This document shows positions 35,832 through 45,489 of a stretch of DNA of 64,000 nucleotides, piece by piece (position 1 is the stretch's first letter; the number at the start of each line of letters is the position of its first letter). The notes under the pieces were generated by a model that saw only the letters and a program-made list of their open reading frames with translations, did no database searches and was not told the DNA's origin. The stretch is from NCBI GenBank assembly GCA_963807975.1, contig CAWEDV010000002.1, positions 441,460-505,459 of the forward strand, written 5' to 3'. The DNA comes from JAACFF01 sp963807975. GTDB lineage: Bacteria > Chloroflexota > Anaerolineae > Promineifilales > Promineifilaceae. Both the position numbers and the translations under genes were made by a program.

Positions 35832-37571
35832 CTAATTTTTAGTATTAGGAATTTGGTCAGCCACAGCTTCATAGACGTTGCCATAAATGTGATCCTCGCC
35901 AAGCTGGTCGATAACGCCATCGCGCTCCAGGATGGTTTTTACCCTGGGTTTGACCCTGGTCAGACGCAGTTCAATATCGTGGCCCTTTGCTAGGTCTAGC
36001 ATCTCTGCCATTTTATCGGCACCCTGGGCGTCAATGTAGTTGATGCCCTCGAAATCGATAACGACAGTATGCAGCGGCGGATCTGCTTGCTGCGCAAGTT
36101 CGTTCAACCGGTCTCCAAATGCACCCGTACTGGCAAAAAAGAGGCCCGCATCAAAACGCAGCACCAGCAGTCCGGGATAAGTCTCATCATCAGGATACTC
36201 ATCGATACTCCTGAACACCTGGGTTCCTTGCTTGCGACCAAGTACTGGCATATTGGGGCTTGCCGAAATGTAGACCAGCCACCCGATAGACAACACCACG
36301 CCAATCAACACACCTGCCAGCACCCCTGCCCCCAGTACACCGAAAATAGCAGCGACAGCAATCCAGAAGTCCACCCGTTTCACGTGATAAAGTCGCTTCA
36401 TTTCAGGAACATCCATCATGCCCATTACCACAGCCTCAATAATCAATGCGGACAGCACCGCTTTAGGCAAATCAGAGAACAAGGGAGCCAGCAGCAGGAG
36501 GGTGAGAATAATCAGCGCCCCGGTGGTCAGCGAAGCGACCGGAGTCTTGGCCCCCGACGTATCATTGAGAGAGCTGGAGGACAAACTGGTTGAAACGGGG
36601 ATACCTTGCACCAATCCGGAACCGACATTGGCTATGCCTTGAGCCACCGTTTCCTGATTGATGTCAACCCGGTACTTATGCTTAGTACCAAAAGCGCGGG
36701 CATCACCTGCGCTTTGCGAGAAACCTATCAGCAGCAGTCCGAGAGCCGCGGAAGCGATCACTGGCAGATATTCTATGAAAAATTTGAGATTAGGGATTGC
36801 CAACGACGGCAAACCGCGAGGAACATCACCGACAAGCGCCAGGCCAAGATCACCCAGACCAAGCACCGCCGTGGCAGCAATCCCCACGACGACCAGCACC
36901 AACGCCCCTGGCACCTTCGGGGCTAGAAACCGCAGCCCGAAGATCAATACCAGCGAAAGGATGCCTACCAGAAGCGCCAGGCCATCTGTATCAGGCAGAC
37001 TCCCCAGCCAGCTGAACAATTTCTGCCAGGAATTGCCGTCCGCGATTGTTGTGCCAGTGATCTTTGGCAGTTCGCCAATCACTACCTCTATGGCGGAGCC
37101 GAACAGGAACCCTGTGATCACAGCCTTGGATAGGAATTGTGAGATCCAGCCCATCTTGAACAATGCCAGAAGCAAGAAGAAGAACCCTGTAAGCAAGGTA
37201 ATGGCTGCGACCAGCGCCACCTTGTCGTCGTCGCTGGAGACGCCAGCCGTGATAACCGCGCTGGCCGCCACGGCTGCCAATGCAGAACTCGGCCCGACAG
37301 CGCTCTGACGTGATGTACCAAATATGGCATATAAGATAGCGCCGGCTGCGGCTGCATAGAGGCCGTATTGAATTGGCACCCCGGCAATACCCGCATAGCC
37401 CAGAGACTTGGGCACAACCAGTGCTGCTACCGTTAACCCAGCGATTAAATCTGGACGAAACCACGGCCGTTCATACTGCGGCGCCCACTGCAGGATTGGT
37501 ATGAAGCGGGAAACACCACTTGGTCCCTTGGGCGGTTTATGTGCCTTGTCACCACCATTCAATTTGTTCAT
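35832..37571 (-). CDS. SulP-family anion transporter with STAS domain, second copy
   Basis: A 579-residue SulP transporter with the motif DLIAGLTVAALVVPKSLGYA, QYGLYAAAAGAILY, FLSKAVITGFLFG and a C-terminal STAS domain from about residue 440 (VVIDFEGINYIDAQGADKMA). It is closer to the truncated SulP at 42955 than to the one at 4270. The likely substrates are sulfate, bicarbonate or another anion. It precedes the DUF2252 gene on the same strand. Confidence 0.9.
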   Translation of the reverse strand: MNKLNGGDKAHKPPKGPSGVSRFIPILQWAPQYERPWFRPDLIAGLTVAALVVPKSLGYAGIAGVPIQYGLYAAAAGAILYAIFGTSRQSAVGPSSALAAVAASAVITAGVSSDDDKVALVAAITLLTGFFFLLLALFKMGWISQFLSKAVITGFLFGSAIEVVIGELPKITGTTIADGNSWQKLFSWLGSLPDTDGLALLVGILSLVLIFGLRFLAPKVPGALVLVVVGIAATAVLGLGDLGLALVGDVPRGLPSLAIPNLKFFIEYLPVIASAALGLLLIGFSQSAGDARAFGTKHKYRVDINQETVAQGIANVGSGLVQGIPVSTSLSSSSLNDTSGAKTPVASLTTGALIILTLLLLAPLFSDLPKAVLSALIIEAVVMGMMDVPEMKRLYHVKRVDFWIAVAAIFGVLGAGVLAGVLIGVVLSIGWLVYISASPNMPVLGRKQGTQVFRSIDEYPDDETYPGLLVLRFDAGLFFASTGAFGDRLNELAQQADPPLHTVVIDFEGINYIDAQGADKMAEMLDLAKGHDIELRLTRVKPRVKTILERDGVIDQLGEDHIYGNVYEAVADQIPNTKN

Positions 37572-37663
37572 TTTCCCTCGCCTAACCCTTTGCTGCTCAA
37601 AGAGGCTGTTGACGATAAAGGTGTTTCGATTCGAGACAACAGATCATCCATGATCGCCTTCGC

Positions 37664-38704
37664 CTACGAGAAATCGGCCGTGCGCTCTTTGATATCTTCG
37701 CTGCGTACCTTATCGAGGGGAATTGTTAATACTTGGTTGCCACTAAAGTCTAGTTTGCTTAGGTCTACCATACGCATCCGGCGGTTAAACTCAGTCCAGT
37801 AATAGTAGCGCTTGTTTCTAATATCGCCGATGACCGTCCACTGCGTGTAACCGGCAATGATCTTGTCGCCATGCTGCCCCTCGCGCACCAGGCCTCTGGG
37901 GATGTCAAAATTGTGCATAATACGGCCCGCTTCTTGCACACCATGCGCTGCATCGGCAAAGGGCAGCATGGTCTGGGTAAAAGCGACAGCGCGGATGAAG
38001 CGTGAGGGCGGCGTAGAATCTCCGGGCAGGCCATGCATGCCGCTGCCGACACCAAAAGGCCTCAGGCTGACGCCGTTGATTTCTCTATCAGTGGGCAAAT
38101 CCTGAGGCTGAAGATTGGAATAATTGCGAAGGTTTAACAAATGCCAGTCATAACCTGGAGAATTGGTCAACACGCCGATCTTGTTTTCGTGAATTTGCAG
38201 CTGGCCATCCATATATTCAACGATAATTGAATCTCCGGCTTTATCGGTGATTATCCAGTGGATGGGAATGGGTGCCCCAAAAGCCTTTTCAAGATCTTTG
38301 TTATAGACCACGCGCAGTGCTGGCAGGGCAGCCTTGATATCGGCAATACGGCCGAACTGGCCGAGGATATAGGCGGCGAGATCGATATTATTCAGCGAAG
38401 CTGCTTCTTCACCGTCCATTATATCTTGATACCGGGCAAAACCCGGCATGTACAATACGCCGAGGGTCAAGCCGGTTTCATTCATCCCGTCAGTCGCGAA
38501 GGGTTTCTTGACCGCATTGATAGCGATGAAGCCCAACTGATTCTGCCACGCCATGCCGTCCTTGTGGTCAGAAAGTGCCGACGTGAATGTCGTATCTCGC
38601 GGGACCAGGAGAAGATCGGACCGGAGATCAAATCCGCCCCATTCCATAGTCCGTCCATAAATCGGGCTGCCATCTTGAGCTTTGATAAGTATGCTTGTAC
38701 ACAT
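37664..38704 (-). CDS. Choloylglycine hydrolase/penicillin V acylase-like amidase
   Basis: A 346-residue Ntn-hydrolase of the linear-amide C-N hydrolase family. After removal of the initiator Met, Cys2 becomes the N-terminal nucleophile (MCTSI). Arg18 lies in YGRTMEW, and later active-site regions include TDGMNETGLTLG, TNSPGYDWHL and PPSRFIRA. A TAT or Sec signal is absent, so it should act in the cytoplasm. Substrates in the family are bile salts, penicillin V and acyl-homoserine lactones; in an environmental bacterium quorum-signal cleavage is a reasonable guess. Confidence 0.88.
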   Translation of the reverse strand: MCTSILIKAQDGSPIYGRTMEWGGFDLRSDLLLVPRDTTFTSALSDHKDGMAWQNQLGFIAINAVKKPFATDGMNETGLTLGVLYMPGFARYQDIMDGEEAASLNNIDLAAYILGQFGRIADIKAALPALRVVYNKDLEKAFGAPIPIHWIITDKAGDSIIVEYMDGQLQIHENKIGVLTNSPGYDWHLLNLRNYSNLQPQDLPTDREINGVSLRPFGVGSGMHGLPGDSTPPSRFIRAVAFTQTMLPFADAAHGVQEAGRIMHNFDIPRGLVREGQHGDKIIAGYTQWTVIGDIRNKRYYYWTEFNRRMRMVDLSKLDFSGNQVLTIPLDKVRSEDIKERTADFS

Positions 38705-38757
38705 GAGAGTCCTCTATTTGTTTAGTAACGGCATTCTTTCAAAACCTCGCAGCCAGA

Positions 38758-39129
38758 TCAATCTTTTTGCTCATTTTTCTTTGCTGCCGGTCCATCAATA
38801 TCCCATCCACGTACTTTGCGTATGATGTCAAACATCAAGAGGATTATGATGATGCCGTTTACCCCATAAAATATCGTGATCAATTTTGTAATCGGCTGGG
38901 TGGGGTAAAAATCACCATACCCAATTGTGGTCAGGGTAATGACGACGAAATAGAAGGAGTCTAACCAGTCCCAACCTTCCAACCAATGGTAGAGCACCGC
39001 ACCGATACTGATAATGATGCCGACATAAATAAATATCGGGCCCGTGCTCCGGTTGAATAGAACATCCAAAAACAGCATTCTGGAAAGAATATGAAAACAT
39101 CCTTTACCTTCACCTTTACCTTGCTGCAT
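38758..39129 (-). CDS. Two-helix potassium channel
   Basis: A 123-residue 2TM channel. The first helix is near residues 32-50, the pore carries TTIGYGDFYP near residue 77, and the second helix follows with a short charged tail. The N-terminal 17 residues before an internal Met (MLFLDVLFN) may not be translated, as no ribosome site is clear for either start. It is related to the channel at 61424 (both contain a WGWLDS/WDWLDSFYF segment before the pore). Confidence 0.87.
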   Translation of the reverse strand: MQQGKGEGKGCFHILSRMLFLDVLFNRSTGPIFIYVGIIISIGAVLYHWLEGWDWLDSFYFVVITLTTIGYGDFYPTQPITKLITIFYGVNGIIIILLMFDIIRKVRGWDIDGPAAKKNEQKD

Positions 39130-39372
39130 GATGACGCCAATTACTTGACATTTTCACCGGCGCGCTCCTTTTAGAATTTATCCGTCTTCCGCGGTTTCTA
39201 AGTTAGCTAAATGCTCTGAGAGGCAGGATGTTTGTTTGTTATAAGCGCCTCAGCTCCCTTGTTCATCTTGCTCGACCCAGGCACACATAGCAACAAACAC
39301 ACCTAGAGCAGCACTGGGCAAAGCATGCGATTTCTCACTTTGGCGAATGACCTGCCATCCCTGCCCAAACAG

Positions 39373-39720
39373 TTAATCAAACCTAGCCATCGTTACCCCA
39401 CCTTCGGCATCTTCTACGCGAATTGATACGACTAAACCATTCACATCTTGGTCTTGCCTTAACGCGACCGGGTTGTTAATCGTATGCCGTGTGGGGGCCT
39501 CATCAGGACCAAAACTGATGGTAAATGCATTACCTTTGCCGGGTGGATCATAATCGATGGCTACAAGTTTTGCCCCTGCAACCAGAGGCTCCCCACCCAG
39601 CTCTTCATCCAGTTCAATACGGATCAAGCGACCACGATTGCCATTGCTAAAAGTATCACACCATGCTTCCCAACGGCTCGTTGGGATATGCTTCATTTCA
39701 TCTGGGGCAGCAGAATGCAT
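39373..39720 (-). CDS. DUF5335 family protein
   Basis: A 116-residue cytoplasmic protein beginning MHSAAPDEMKHIPTSRWEAW, typical of DUF5335. An AAGGAG site lies upstream of the ATG at 39720. The body is beta-rich (RLIRIELDEELGGEPLVAG, then AIDYDPPGKGNAFTISFG). Function is unknown; the family often accompanies stress and DUF1269-type genes. The next gene downstream on this strand is CBAH/K+ channel, and DUF1269 lies upstream. Confidence 0.7.
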   Translation of the reverse strand: MHSAAPDEMKHIPTSRWEAWCDTFSNGNRGRLIRIELDEELGGEPLVAGAKLVAIDYDPPGKGNAFTISFGPDEAPTRHTINNPVALRQDQDVNGLVVSIRVEDAEGGVTMARFD

Positions 39721-39747
39721 CGTCAATATCTCCTTCCTGTTAAATGA

Positions 39748-39785
39748 CAACAGGAGAGCACCTGAGTAAGGCACTCTCCTATATG
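39748..39785. repeat. Intercistronic inverted repeat
   Basis: AGGAGAG and CTCTCCT arms, with an imperfect inner stem, lie in the 80-bp gap between the DUF1269 stop and the DUF5335 start. No T tract follows on the minus strand, so it is more likely an mRNA processing or stabilising hairpin than a terminator. Confidence 0.4.
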
Positions 39786-39801
39786 ATGCCTATTTTGGGG
39801 C

Positions 39802-40290
39802 TTATTCTTCGCCGAAACTTTCGCGCAGATTGGCTTCCTGTTCATCGGTCAAGTTTGAGCGAATCAAGCTGCCCATCTTGCCTTTGAGCTCTGCTTCCAG
39901 TTTATCCACTGTGGCATTGCCAGTAAGTAAAAATAGAGCTGAGGTGCCTTCGGTCACTTCGCTGCGCACGGATTTGATGAAATCATCATCGATACCATAA
40001 TCGCTGAAGTGACCGGCTAAAGCGCCCATGGCAGCGCCAATCGCCAGGCCAAAGAAAGGCACAAAGAAAAGCAAACCAAAGAGCATGCCCCAAAATGCGC
40101 CACCGAGCGCGCCGGCGCCTGTCAGGCTGTTGTCTTGCTTCGTCTTCGGTTTCTTCTTTCCTTGGGGCCATTCGACGATTGCGGCATCCTGGATTTCTAT
40201 CAGCTGCTGTTTTTGCAGACTCTTCAATTGATCCAATGCGGCGCGCGCGCCGCCAGCATCATTGAATTTCCAAACGGTTAAAGCTGTCAT
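39802..40290 (-). CDS. DUF1269 membrane protein
   Basis: A 162-residue DUF1269 protein: an N-terminal alpha/beta part (LTVWKFNDAGGARAALDQLK), a hydrophobic Gly/Phe-rich hairpin (GAFWGMLFGLLFFVPFFGLA), and a second soluble domain ending in an acidic helix. This is the general DUF1269 layout. Function is unknown; members appear under general stress and in plasmid or phage-free envelope clusters. It is one of five in the window. Confidence 0.83.
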   Translation of the reverse strand: MTALTVWKFNDAGGARAALDQLKSLQKQQLIEIQDAAIVEWPQGKKKPKTKQDNSLTGAGALGGAFWGMLFGLLFFVPFFGLAIGAAMGALAGHFSDYGIDDDFIKSVRSEVTEGTSALFLLTGNATVDKLEAELKGKMGSLIRSNLTDEQEANLRESFGEE

Positions 40291-40431
40291 ATGATTTTCT
40301 CCTATGGTTTATATATGTGAGTGAAGTAAAAAAGACAAGTAAACAAGGATACGATACATTCGACAACCTTGCTACTCGCCCTTTTGACCACCAATGACCC
40401 ACAGACTAGAAGTCTATGCTCAGTTGGCTTA

Positions 40432-41055
40432 TTAGCTGTCAGACGCAGCAGCTACATCAGCGCCAGCGGCGACATTACCTTCCGCATCAGCGGCGACGCC
40501 CGCTTCCCCGGCTACCACATTGCCCTGATCATCACTGGCAGCGCCAGCAACGTATGAAGCAATCTGGCCTGAAAGCTCATCACCAACCGTCAAGGTAACG
40601 ACGTTAGCGCTGTAGCCGGACATACCCTTAACAACATCTTCTGTTTCGGCATCTTCCAGCATAAGCAATATGGCGGATGTGTCGGGAGTCATTGCTGTGC
40701 CAATCTCCTTCAGATCCCCTTTGGAAATGGGACGCCCAAGGTATTTGCCGGCAGCGCCGCCAACGACTGCGCCACCCACTGTCCAGGCCAACAAACCCGC
40801 CGGGCCACCAATCAAACCCAGCAAGCCACCGCCGACCGCGCCTACGCTGCCGCCCAAGATACCATGTCCCGGCTCATGCAAATGCACTTTCCCTTTTTCA
40901 TCCTGCTCGACGATCGCTTCGACGACAATGACATAGCCTTCCAAAGCGCCGGATTTTTTAGCTTCTTTGAGTGTTTGCTTTGCCGTATCCTTGCCATCGA
41001 AATTGAAGGCTACAATGTTGTATACTGCGCCCTGTCCTTCATCTTTTTTGCTCAT
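40432..41055 (-). CDS. DUF1269-type glycine-rich membrane protein
   Basis: A 207-residue protein almost identical over its core to the frameshifted gene at 51004. The middle is a glycine-zipper hairpin (GLLGLIGGPAGLLAWTVGG) flanked by soluble parts; the C-terminus is an Ala/Asp-rich acidic tail with short repeats (AGADVAAASDS). The Met at 41055 starts MSKKDEGQGAVYN. The near-identity of the two copies points to recent duplication or gene conversion. Confidence 0.82.
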   Translation of the reverse strand: MSKKDEGQGAVYNIVAFNFDGKDTAKQTLKEAKKSGALEGYVIVVEAIVEQDEKGKVHLHEPGHGILGGSVGAVGGGLLGLIGGPAGLLAWTVGGAVVGGAAGKYLGRPISKGDLKEIGTAMTPDTSAILLMLEDAETEDVVKGMSGYSANVVTLTVGDELSGQIASYVAGAASDDQGNVVAGEAGVAADAEGNVAAGADVAAASDS

Positions 41056-41257
41056 GTTAAATTTCCTTTAACTAAATTAGATAATATATCAACAAATGAT
41101 ACACAAAATCTTGACAAATGGCAGCCCATTAATGTTTCTCTCATACTCCCTCGTTCAAAGGCGGCAGCAACAAGCAGCCTATTATTTCCGCACGTCTCTC
41201 AACAAAAAATCCAGAAATCCTTCCTTTTCTTTACCCTCCACTATAAACAATCGGCAC

Positions 41258-41420
41258 TATCGTATGTAGAATCGGCTGCGGTTTTCCAGAAGATGGATTG
41301 ATAATCACCGGAATTGTTTTAGAAAATGTCATTATGATTTATCCTCCACTGTTATGTTTCATAAACCGGCGATAAGGCTGGTCACTGCTTCTATATCTTT
41401 ACTATCAATCAGTAGTACGT
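41258..41420 (-). pseudogene. Degraded partial duplicate of the lipid kinase 3/helical protein junction
   Basis: 41258-41332 encodes MTFSKTIPVIINPSSGKPQP and a few further residues, matching the first 25 codons of the lipid kinase at 32896-33771, then breaks off. 41362-41413 matches 33875-33925, the end of the helical protein gene next to it. The order and strand are the same as in the source, with the gap shortened. This is a truncated segmental duplicate lying between a DUF1269 gene and MscS. The remaining part of this 400-bp gap shows nothing else. Confidence 0.8.
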
Positions 41421-41453
41421 CATTCGACAAAGCCACAAAGTCACTTCCGGTTC

Positions 41454-42860
41454 CTAATCAGAAACCTTTTCATCAGAAGTTATACCAAAACTAGAGGTAT
41501 ACCTTCGGTAAGGGAATATCACACCTGCCTCCTTGAGCTTTTTGACAATAGCCCGGCTCACCTGATCGCGAATTGCATACAAGTCCGTGTATGAATCAAT
41601 CCACCAGCCTAAAAGAATAACAATCTGGGTTTCCTCAAAGCCAGTCAAAAATGTGCCGACAGCCCGGTCATTCATCACGCCATCCACCGAGTGGATGGCT
41701 TCCTTCACCAATTTTTCCACCTGGTCGAGGTCGTTCTCGTACGCAATACCGAGATTTACCTGCACATAATAGGAGGGATCAGGGTAGCTGTAGTTAACAA
41801 TTTGGTTCTGACCCATTTGCGAGTTGGGCATTATCACCATGCGATTGTCGAAAGTTAGTATCTTAGTATAGCGACTGCCAATCTCGGCCACGTTTCCCCA
41901 TGTATCCAGGCCTTCCAGTCCCACTCGATCACCGATACGATAAGGTTGATCCAGTAATATGAATGCTCCGGCAATCACATCAGCGAGGACATCGCGGCCA
42001 GCCAGAGAAATGGTCAATGTCATAATAGCCAGGAAAACCGCAAAGCCTGTAACATTGAAGCCAAATTGGTTGAGAAATATCGATAGGGCAATAATTAGCA
42101 AGATTAGGCGCAATCCCCAAACAACAAGCGTGATCAGGGATTCGGCTTCTTTCTGATTATTTGCTTTTTGTGCCTTCCCGTCGAGTATTTTGGCAATCAG
42201 ATCAATCAATCGCCAAACGATCAGGATGCTCAGTCCTAAGGCGAGCAAGAAATAAACATCGGCAAGGGGCGTCTGCAGGCGCGGACCGATGAAATCGAGT
42301 CGTTCGGTGGCAAAACGTAGAATAAGGACCACGATTAACCAGCGGACAGCATTACCAGCTACGCCCATCAGCTGGTCGTCAAGGTCCGTTTTTGTGCGTG
42401 CAGTGAGACGTGGAAAGAGCCAGCGGATTGCCCAGGTGCCAACCAGGTAGGCGGCTAACACTAACAGTAATGACGCCGCCATACTAAACCAATCTTCGAT
42501 ATTCAGTCCCAAAATGGTTGTGCCCGCCAAGCCCGTCTGTTGAGCCACTTCATCAGCAGCCATAGATAAGGCATCCGGGGTCGCGGTCGGTCGCGGGGTG
42601 CGGGATGGTGCAACCTGAACCAGGGTGGCTAGATCAGACATCATCGGGCTGTCGGCATCACTCGTAGCAGGTGTTTGGGTAATTTCCTGGCTGATAGCTG
42701 GTGTTGCTGTCGGTGCTAAGGTTGGCGCTGTCCCATCCGGTGACCTTTGGCTGGCGCAGCCCGCCAGATGAATCAACATACCCAGGAGCAAGAAAGACAA
42801 CAAGCCACGTTTGACTGTTTGTGACATTTTATAACGAAGTTTTGTGGTGCGAGCGGCCAT
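41454..42860 (-). CDS. MscS-type mechanosensitive channel with lipobox-like N-terminus
   Basis: A 468-residue channel. The N-terminus has a lipobox-like HLAGC near residue 35, followed by a long Ser/Thr/Pro linker (residues 40-100). Membrane helices lie at about 128-150, 170-185, 200-225 and 245-270; the MscS pore helix and beta domain follow (GRDVLADVIAGAFILLDQPY, IGDRVGLEGLDTWGNVAEIG, MPNSQMGQNQIVNYS). It should release solutes under osmotic downshock. The lipoprotein-like leader is unusual for the family. Another possible start is the Met at residue 12. Confidence 0.9.
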   Translation of the reverse strand: MAARTTKLRYKMSQTVKRGLLSFLLLGMLIHLAGCASQRSPDGTAPTLAPTATPAISQEITQTPATSDADSPMMSDLATLVQVAPSRTPRPTATPDALSMAADEVAQQTGLAGTTILGLNIEDWFSMAASLLLVLAAYLVGTWAIRWLFPRLTARTKTDLDDQLMGVAGNAVRWLIVVLILRFATERLDFIGPRLQTPLADVYFLLALGLSILIVWRLIDLIAKILDGKAQKANNQKEAESLITLVVWGLRLILLIIALSIFLNQFGFNVTGFAVFLAIMTLTISLAGRDVLADVIAGAFILLDQPYRIGDRVGLEGLDTWGNVAEIGSRYTKILTFDNRMVIMPNSQMGQNQIVNYSYPDPSYYVQVNLGIAYENDLDQVEKLVKEAIHSVDGVMNDRAVGTFLTGFEETQIVILLGWWIDSYTDLYAIRDQVSRAIVKKLKEAGVIFPYRRYTSSFGITSDEKVSD

Positions 42861-42954
42861 AATGCTTTCTTTGCTGTTTCATGCACCTACCCTTGGAATA
42901 ACATCATGGTATTAATTCCAAATGTATCGATCTTCACAATTTCTAACTGCATTC

Positions 42955-43830
42955 CTACCCTTTAAGCCATTTTTCTGCTTCAGCGCGTGCTTCCAACATC
43001 GATTCTTGATAATGCTCACTTATTGCGAAAACGTTATCGTTGCCGATAATGGCCAGCTTGCCCGTCCTTTCGAGTTTTTGTCGGGCAGAGTCCTCCACAC
43101 CGGCCACCAACGCCACGCCCAAATCCCCTAGTCCAAATATCATCGTTGCCGCAATACCCAATACAACCGCGATCAACGCGCCGGGGACTTTTGGGGCAAA
43201 AATTTTAACTCCAAACACAAGCACGAGTGCTGAAACGCCTACCACAAGCGTTGCCATATTGGTTTCATCCAGCGTAGTCACCCATATCCATAGCTTCTGC
43301 CAACCGTTTGCCCCCGCTTTTTCTGTGCCAGTGATCTTAAACAGTTCGCCAGCGGCAACATTAATCGCCACACCAAAAGTAAACCCAGTTAGCACAGCGG
43401 CCGACAAAAACTGCGAAATCCAGCCCATCTTAAACAGGTACATGAGCAGATATAAAACACCGGCAACCATCACAATGCTGGCAGACAGAGCAATCGCCTC
43501 ATCAGACCCGGCCACAGCCATCCCCAAAACGCCCGCTCCTAAAACGGCGGACGTTGACGACCCCGGCCCGGCCGTTGCCTGCCTTGAAGTCGTGAATAGC
43601 GCGAAGAAAATCAACCCCAACGCCGCCGCATAAAGCCCATACTGCACAGGCACGCCGCTGATGGTGGCATACCCCAGAGCCGTCGGCACCGTTAGCCCCC
43701 ACACGGATAATCCAGCAATGATGTCGCTCCTTAGCCAAGAGCGGTCATAAGTAGGCAACCATCCCACAATTGGCAGGTACCGTGCCAGCTTATTATGGGA
43801 TGGTTGTTTTTTTGTGTTTGATTTACTCAT
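42955..43830 (-). CDS. SulP transporter with large in-frame internal deletion
   Basis: A 291-residue protein. Residues 1 to about 240 match the N-terminal membrane half of the SulP at 35832 (DIIAGLSVWGLTVPTALGYA, QYGLYAAALGLIFFALFTTS). After DLGVALVAGV the sequence jumps directly to what looks like the last 45 residues of a STAS domain (EDSARQKLERTGKLAIIG). About 270-290 residues, including the second membrane half and most of STAS, are missing, yet the frame is open. It is probably non-functional as a transporter. Confidence 0.78.
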   Translation of the reverse strand: MSKSNTKKQPSHNKLARYLPIVGWLPTYDRSWLRSDIIAGLSVWGLTVPTALGYATISGVPVQYGLYAAALGLIFFALFTTSRQATAGPGSSTSAVLGAGVLGMAVAGSDEAIALSASIVMVAGVLYLLMYLFKMGWISQFLSAAVLTGFTFGVAINVAAGELFKITGTEKAGANGWQKLWIWVTTLDETNMATLVVGVSALVLVFGVKIFAPKVPGALIAVVLGIAATMIFGLGDLGVALVAGVEDSARQKLERTGKLAIIGNDNVFAISEHYQESMLEARAEAEKWLKG

Positions 43831-43883
43831 CGTGACTTGCTTTACTCTCTAAGAATTGTAACGTCCGATCTTCCACATCTCCC

Positions 43884-45419
43884 CTATGCGGTTAATTTCT
43901 GTGATGGGAGGTCTTTTGGTTCCGTGCCGTAAACGGCCGTCGCGTCATCATCACTCGGCAGGCGATCCTTCCGAAAATACAGGAACCCGATTATCAAAGT
44001 GAACAGGGGTGACAGAAAAGCAAGGAACGTAAAAGGGGCAAAAGCGAGCGTCGATATCCCCAGCGTTCCGGCAAAAAAAGCACCGTTGACGTTCCATGGA
44101 ACGATAGACGAGAACACAGTGCCAGAGTCAGCAATGCTCGTTGACAAGGTAACAGGTTTGAGGCGTTCCTTTTCATACTCCTTGCGGAACATACGTGCCG
44201 CCAACACAATGCTCACATAAGGATCGGCAGCCACCGTATTCAGACCCATTGAAGTTAGCATTGTGGCCAAAATCAACGTCGCTGGGCCTCTCGTCCAGTT
44301 GATCACCGGTGTAACAATCTGTGTCAGCATACCCGTATAGTCAGCAACAGCACCAAAACTGGCTGCCGCCAAAATTAACCAGATCGTTGTTAGCATACTC
44401 GACGAGCCACCGCCGGAAAACAGACCATCTAATTGTGCATTGCCACTGGTAAGCTGAAAGCCATTGCCTATTGTGTCAATGCCCACCCTCAAGGCAGACT
44501 CAACATAGCTCAGGCTGGGATCACCAGCCAACGAAACGATCAAATCGTGCTGAGTAAATGCCGCCAATAGAGCGGCTATGATGGCAGATAACATCAGACT
44601 TATGAACGCAGAAAAGCGAAGAGCCGAAAATGCAACTACCAGTACAATTGGTAGGAAGGCCAGCAGCGAAACATTAAAGTACTGGGAAATCGAATCCTGA
44701 ATCTGAGCAGGATCAATAGGGCTGGTGCCTGTGTTGCCAAACAATCCCAAGCCCAGATACAGGAAGGCGCTTACAATTACGGCGGGGATAGCAGTACGCA
44801 ACACCATCCGCGAATGATCTTCAATTGTAACACCGCCCACGGTAGCAATCGTGAGTAACGCTGTATCCGAAATCCTGGCTGTTTTATCACCCAACATAGC
44901 ACCAGAAACGGCCGCTCCCGCCGTAATTGCTGGCGACACGCCCATAAGCGCCGCCAAACCCACAAAAGGGACACCAACCGCCGCCGCCGCGGTAAAGCAA
45001 CTACCCAGCAACATACTCAAGAGAGAAGCCAATGCAAATACCACCACATAGTAAATACCCGGACTAAGAATCTCCACACCATAGTAAATAAAGGCCGCCA
45101 CCGTTCCAGAGAGATAGAGCGTGCCAATGATGGCGCCAATCGCCAGAAGCGCGAAAATAGTCCCTAGCGTTCCGTTCACACTGGTCACAATTGCTTGGGA
45201 AATCAGGGCGCCTCGATAACCATAGAAAATAGAAACCATCAACGCAAAGATAGTCGCCAGGGTCATACTCACTTGCAGTGGGCCTTCGGCAACATCAGCA
45301 CCAAACAAGACGACCGATAGCACGATCAAACCGATCATAACCCCAAACACCAACAGCGAAGCCGCCAGTGAGGGCGTGCGCCCATGTTCCTCTTGTGAAT
45401 CAGATGTTGTTGCACTCAT
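43884..45419 (-). CDS. nhaC: NhaC-family Na+/H+ antiporter
   Basis: A 512-residue antiporter with about 12 membrane segments. Family-like features are GSCFTAAAAVGVPFVGLA, AGAAVSGAMLGDKTARISDT and the later AVADYTGMLTQIV, GLNTVAADPYVSIV and SIADSGTVFSSIVPWN. The ATG at 45419 has GGAG eight bases upstream; a GTG 18 bases earlier is less likely. It should exchange Na+ for H+ and support pH and sodium balance alongside the K+ channels and SulP genes nearby. Confidence 0.9.
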   Translation of the reverse strand: MSATTSDSQEEHGRTPSLAASLLVFGVMIGLIVLSVVLFGADVAEGPLQVSMTLATIFALMVSIFYGYRGALISQAIVTSVNGTLGTIFALLAIGAIIGTLYLSGTVAAFIYYGVEILSPGIYYVVVFALASLLSMLLGSCFTAAAAVGVPFVGLAALMGVSPAITAGAAVSGAMLGDKTARISDTALLTIATVGGVTIEDHSRMVLRTAIPAVIVSAFLYLGLGLFGNTGTSPIDPAQIQDSISQYFNVSLLAFLPIVLVVAFSALRFSAFISLMLSAIIAALLAAFTQHDLIVSLAGDPSLSYVESALRVGIDTIGNGFQLTSGNAQLDGLFSGGGSSSMLTTIWLILAAASFGAVADYTGMLTQIVTPVINWTRGPATLILATMLTSMGLNTVAADPYVSIVLAARMFRKEYEKERLKPVTLSTSIADSGTVFSSIVPWNVNGAFFAGTLGISTLAFAPFTFLAFLSPLFTLIIGFLYFRKDRLPSDDDATAVYGTEPKDLPSQKLTA

Positions 45420-45489
45420 TGTTTGTTCTCCAATCACATCGTCTAGAACGAAGATATGTAATGTAAGGCGTTTAATTGCCTAAAAGCAA

